Source: M3007 sp038203695
GTDB lineage: Bacteria; Bacteroidota; Bacteroidia; Chitinophagales; Saprospiraceae
Direction of reading: 5' to 3'
DNA: 9,771 nt
Assembly (NCBI GenBank): GCA_038203695.1
Contig: JBBRDQ010000195.1
Coordinates: forward strand, 1-9,771
Shown here: one piece after another, positions 6,846 to 9,771 of the stretch
How positions within the stretch are numbered: the stretch's first letter is position 1
Layout of the letters: each line of letters starts with the position of its first letter
Notes under the pieces: model-generated
Database searches by the model: none
What the model was told of the DNA's origin: nothing
What the model saw: only the letters and a program-made list of their open reading frames with translations
Position numbers and translations under genes: made by a program

Positions 6846-9771
6846 TTAATCTACTACTTTCACCATGCGTAGGGTTTGCAAACTATGGGCATCCTGTAGA
6901 ACGACCGTGTACACGCCACCTGGCAAGGTTAAGGTGGAGAAAGCGTAGGTATTTTTACCTTTCACGGCTTGTATCAATTCGTCTTTCTGTACGCCGGCAT
7001 TTCCAATAAAACGAATATGCAATTCCGTATCGGCGCTGGCTTCGAAATAAATGGTTACGTTATCCATTACCGGATTGGGCGATAAGCTCAGGTTGAACAG
7101 GTTACCTGCTAACGCCAGATCATTGCGTTGTTGCGAAGCACATGGATCGTTCAACTGACAGTTTTGCCAGTAATTGTTCAAATCTTCCAGCGTGCTATTC
7201 AACAGTGCGCCAAAATGCTGCGGATAAAAACCAACCCCACCCAGGTAATCGTTCGATAAATTAAGAAGGCCCTGCACCGAGTGCTGATCGCTTTCCAACT
7301 TACTCAGTACAAGCGGATGAATCATGCAAAGTGGTAGTTTGGCCAGGCGTTGGACCGCCAGGTTGCGTTCGTTGAATTGCAGGTTATACCAGATGTTCAA
7401 TTGCAGCGCGATGACATTTGCCGCCAGTTTATTTTTCAGGGTACCATTTTCAGCGACCAGGTTGGAAGGCTGCTGGCAATTATTGGTGGCATCAAAAACA
7501 TAATTTCCCGGATTGAACTGGACCGTATTACCGTCGCTGTTCAACATACTTTGCACACAGTCAGCCGTCGCCGCAACGATCAGTTTACTCGGCCTGCCCG
7601 CCTTGACCCCGCCAAAATGCGCTATCAGTTGCCCGGCAGCATCGGACGTCGACATATTGTTGATGGCCCCGGTTTTGTTGGCCCACTGCGCCTGTGACGT
7701 GGTGCAAATCGGTTTGCAACTGCCTGTTGCAATAAAGGTCACTTTAAATTTATCGGTCCAGTTGCCGCACAAATCCTTGGCTTTCACCAGATAAGTGATG
7801 GAGTTAGAATCGCTTTGCGCTGTGCCGTCATTGATACAAATGATATCGTAACAATTGTCGACCATGTATGGCCGCAGGATACCCGTAACATCTCCAAAAC
7901 CTGGCAAGTCATCGATGCAGCCTACGTTGATGGTATCCGGACCCATGTAGACCGGCGGAATGGAATCCACCACCTGAAATGGCTGGTCGCATTTGCTCAT
8001 GTTGCCACATTCGTCGGTCACGAGGTACCAGTACGATTTGGCCAATGGCCAGAACAGACATCCGACCCCGACCGAATTTACCATCACGGTAACCGTGAAA
8101 CTGCCGCAGTTATCCTCAGCGATCAACCCGGCAATATCTGGTGGCGGAATATCATTTACACAGGTCAACAGGGCATTGCCTTCCGGACATTTTATAATAA
8201 CAGGTGGGGTCGTATCTATCACCGAAAATGTCGCGGTGACGTAATTGGTATTACCACACGCGTCGGTCGCCCGGAATTGGTACGTGCGAACGAACGTATT
8301 GCTAGTGCCGCCACAAAGCGGTTTATCGGAAAGCAGGACAATCTGGGTAGCCACTGCACTGCAATTATCGCTCACCTGCCCGTACCCGAAATGGTCGAGC
8401 CAGATCTGCATTTCATTGTCCCCATTGTAATCTGGCGTGCATTCCACGGACAGATTTTGCGGGAGTACCGTGAATGTTGGAGGCGTATTATCCACCATGG
8501 TGAGGTAGGCCTCCTGAAAGGTGGCGTTGCCGCAAACATCCGTTGCCGTGAAACGCATCAATCGTTGAAAGGTACCTGTACAGCCGGATTGTTGCGTTAG
8601 CATATCGGAAGAAGTCCAGGTGATCGCTGCGCAATCAGTAGCAATGGCACCACCTTCGTTGTCTATCCATGCTTGAGCAGCGGAAGTGTTGGCACTGCAT
8701 TCCAGCATAGCATCGACCGGTAGGCTTACGAACTGCGGTGCCTGCGTATCTTGAATGGTGACAACTTGCGATACGGTAGCGGCATTGCCGCAAAGATCAG
8801 TGGCACGCCAGATGCGGGTTGCTGTAAAAAGGACCGGGCAAATACCGGGCGTTTGAATTTCGCTCAAGAGCAGCACGACTACCGCACCCGAACAATTGTC
8901 GGTGGCCACCGGGTTGGGCATGGGCGGTATAGCGGAGCATTCGGCGATAATATTGGCCGGTGGATTGGTAAAGACCGGCGGTATGTTGTCAAAAACTGTA
9001 ATTGTCTGCGCACAGGTTGCCGAATTACCGCACTGATCCGTTGCACGGTAAACGCGAAGTGCGGTATAACGATTGGCGCAAATTTGATTGCTAATGACAT
9101 CGTTGCCAATCTGACTGACGGTTATATTTCCTCCGCTGCACAGATCTGTAGCAAGCACTGCGTTGATATTTATCGGTGGTACATTACCTGCACAAGAGAC
9201 GGTTACATTCGGGGGACAAGTGACCAGCGGCGCGACATTGTCAATTACCGAAATGGTACGATTGCAGGAAGAGGCATTACCGCAGTCGTCGGTCGCAATC
9301 CAGGTTCTGATGACACTGTAGTTTTGTGGGCACAGTCCACCCGGCGTAGTCACATCGTTGAACGTAATAGTCGGCGTCACGTCGCACAAATCGGTGGCGG
9401 TGGCTACGCCAAATGAAAGCGGTGTCAATTGACAAGCCACTGGCGAAATGACGGTCGGGCAGATGATCACTGGCGCAATATTGTCAATCACCGAAATAGT
9501 GCGATTACAGGAAGAGGCATTGCCGCAGTCGTCGGTGGCGATCCAGGTTCTGATGACGGTATAATTCTGCGAACACAGCCCACCTGGCGTAGTCACATCG
9601 TTAAAAGTAATGGTTGGCGTCACGTCGCACAAATCGGTGGCGGTGGCTACGCCAAACGAAAGCGGTGTCAATTGACAGGCCACCGGCGAAATAACAGTCG
9701 GACAGACAATCACTGGCGCGACATTGTCGATTACCGAAATGCTGCGATTGCAGGAAGAGGCATTGCCGCAG
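6846..9771 (-). CDS. Large secreted HYR-module protein with T9SS C-terminal sorting domain (5' end outside window)
   Basis: The reading frame is open to the right edge, so the true start is beyond it; 974 full codons are visible. At least eight complete HYR-type immunoglobulin-like modules (9710 down to 7728) each carry the signature 'A-T-D-x-C-G-N' followed by 'V-x-D-x-x-P-P'. A ninth is cut by the edge. Each module has several Cys, suggesting disulfides in an extracytoplasmic protein. A non-repeated region follows (7727-7098) with GTLKNKLAANVIALQLN and LLNLSNDYLGG, a pattern I recall from the tails of other Saprospiraceae repeat proteins but cannot name. The last about 80 residues (LSLSPNPVMDNVTIYFE ... 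PGGVYTVVLQ ... MVKVVD) are a T9SS type A sorting domain, so the protein should cross the outer membrane and be anchored or released. Such proteins usually serve adhesion or surface structure. A strong terminator follows the stop. Confidence 0.93.
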   Translation of the reverse strand, partial: CGNASSCNRSISVIDNVAPVIVCPTVISPVACQLTPLSFGVATATDLCDVTPTITFNDVTTPGGLCSQNYTVIRTWIATDDCGNASSCNRTISVIDNIAPVIICPTVISPVACQLTPLSFGVATATDLCDVTPTITFNDVTTPGGLCPQNYSVIRTWIATDDCGNASSCNRTISVIDNVAPLVTCPPNVTVSCAGNVPPININAVLATDLCSGGNITVSQIGNDVISNQICANRYTALRVYRATDQCGNSATCAQTITVFDNIPPVFTNPPANIIAECSAIPPMPNPVATDNCSGAVVVLLLSEIQTPGICPVLFTATRIWRATDLCGNAATVSQVVTIQDTQAPQFVSLPVDAMLECSANTSAAQAWIDNEGGAIATDCAAITWTSSDMLTQQSGCTGTFQRLMRFTATDVCGNATFQEAYLTMVDNTPPTFTVLPQNLSVECTPDYNGDNEMQIWLDHFGYGQVSDNCSAVATQIVLLSDKPLCGGTSNTFVRTYQFRATDACGNTNYVTATFSVIDTTPPVIIKCPEGNALLTCVNDIPPPDIAGLIAEDNCGSFTVTVMVNSVGVGCLFWPLAKSYWYLVTDECGNMSKCDQPFQVVDSIPPVYMGPDTINVGCIDDLPGFGDVTGILRPYMVDNCYDIICINDGTAQSDSNSITYLVKAKDLCGNWTDKFKVTFIATGSCKPICTTSQAQWANKTGAINNMSTSDAAGQLIAHFGGVKAGRPSKLIVAATADCVQSMLNSDGNTVQFNPGNYVFDATNNCQQPSNLVAENGTLKNKLAANVIALQLNIWYNLQFNERNLAVQRLAKLPLCMIHPLVLSKLESDQHSVQGLLNLSNDYLGGVGFYPQHFGALLNSTLEDLNNYWQNCQLNDPCASQQRNDLALAGNLFNLSLSPNPVMDNVTIYFEASADTELHIRFIGNAGVQKDELIQAVKGKNTYAFSTLTLPGGVYTVVLQDAHSLQTLRMVKVVD
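9225..9771 (-). repeat. Near-identical tandem 243-base repeats encoding HYR modules
   Basis: Two full copies of an 81-codon unit occupy 9468-9710 and 9225-9467, and the start of a third shows at the right edge (9711-9771). By eye the full copies differ at about 31 of 243 bases but at only 5 of 81 residues. The other modules of the gene are far more divergent from these and from each other. More copies probably lie beyond the window. Confidence 0.9.

Noticed and set aside
7815..8600. 261-codon open frame on the plus strand opposite the HYR gene
   Set aside because: It lies wholly antisense to a confidently identified gene with clear modules. The translation has no recognisable motif, and long antisense frames arise easily opposite repeated Cys/Thr-rich coding sequence.
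8751..9416. 221-codon open frame on the plus strand
   Set aside because: It is antisense to the HYR modules, and its internal similarity only mirrors the tandem repeats on the other strand.
9711..9713. GTG as the start codon of the HYR gene
   Set aside because: The frame continues to the window edge with the same HYR repeat text (CGNASSCNR...IDNVAPV), so the codon is an internal Val.
9225..9771. CRISPR-like or mobile repeat array
   Set aside because: The repeats are 243 bases, contiguous without spacers, in frame and encode protein modules.

Overview
The window looks like a chromosomal segment of a Bacteroidota bacterium, most likely from the Saprospiraceae or a neighbouring Chitinophagia-like group. 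Three things point there. A very large secreted protein is built of HYR-type Cys-rich modules and ends in a type IX secretion (T9SS) C-terminal sorting domain. The patatin gene has a textbook Bacteroidota promoter (TTTG, 21 bases, TATCTTTG). No convincing Shine-Dalgarno sequences precede the starts. I see no mobile element, tRNA, rRNA or CRISPR.

Layout, left to right. At 1-98 (minus) is the first 32 codons of a gene that leaves the window. Its N-terminus resembles the thiopeptide-type bacteriocin biosynthesis / lantibiotic dehydratase C-terminal family. At 338-751 (minus) is arfB, a ribosome-rescue hydrolase with an intact GGQ motif. A 139-base divergent gap follows. At 891-3947 (plus) is the only plus-strand gene, a 1018-residue protein with an N-terminal TIR domain, a segment resembling the Bacteroidota effector-associated domain EAD11, and about 770 residues I do not recognise. 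This is the best candidate in the window for an undescribed immune or signalling protein.

Everything to the right is on the minus strand: a tandem-domain universal stress protein (4018-4878), a CbpA-type DnaJ co-chaperone (5017-5928), a patatin-like phospholipase (5918-6673), and the HYR/T9SS protein (6846-9771, 5' end beyond the window). The patatin and dnaJ genes overlap by 11 bases and share the promoter at 6699-6731. The usp gene follows 138 bases later, either in the same transcript or from its own weak promoter. A strong intrinsic terminator at 6770-6809 closes the HYR gene and separates it from the patatin-dnaJ unit.

Functionally the window mixes housekeeping and stress genes (arfB, usp, cbpA), one lipid-acting enzyme, one cell-surface or secreted repeat protein and one conflict-type TIR protein. 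Nothing shows that the TIR gene works with its neighbours. It appears to be a single-gene insertion between arfB and usp.
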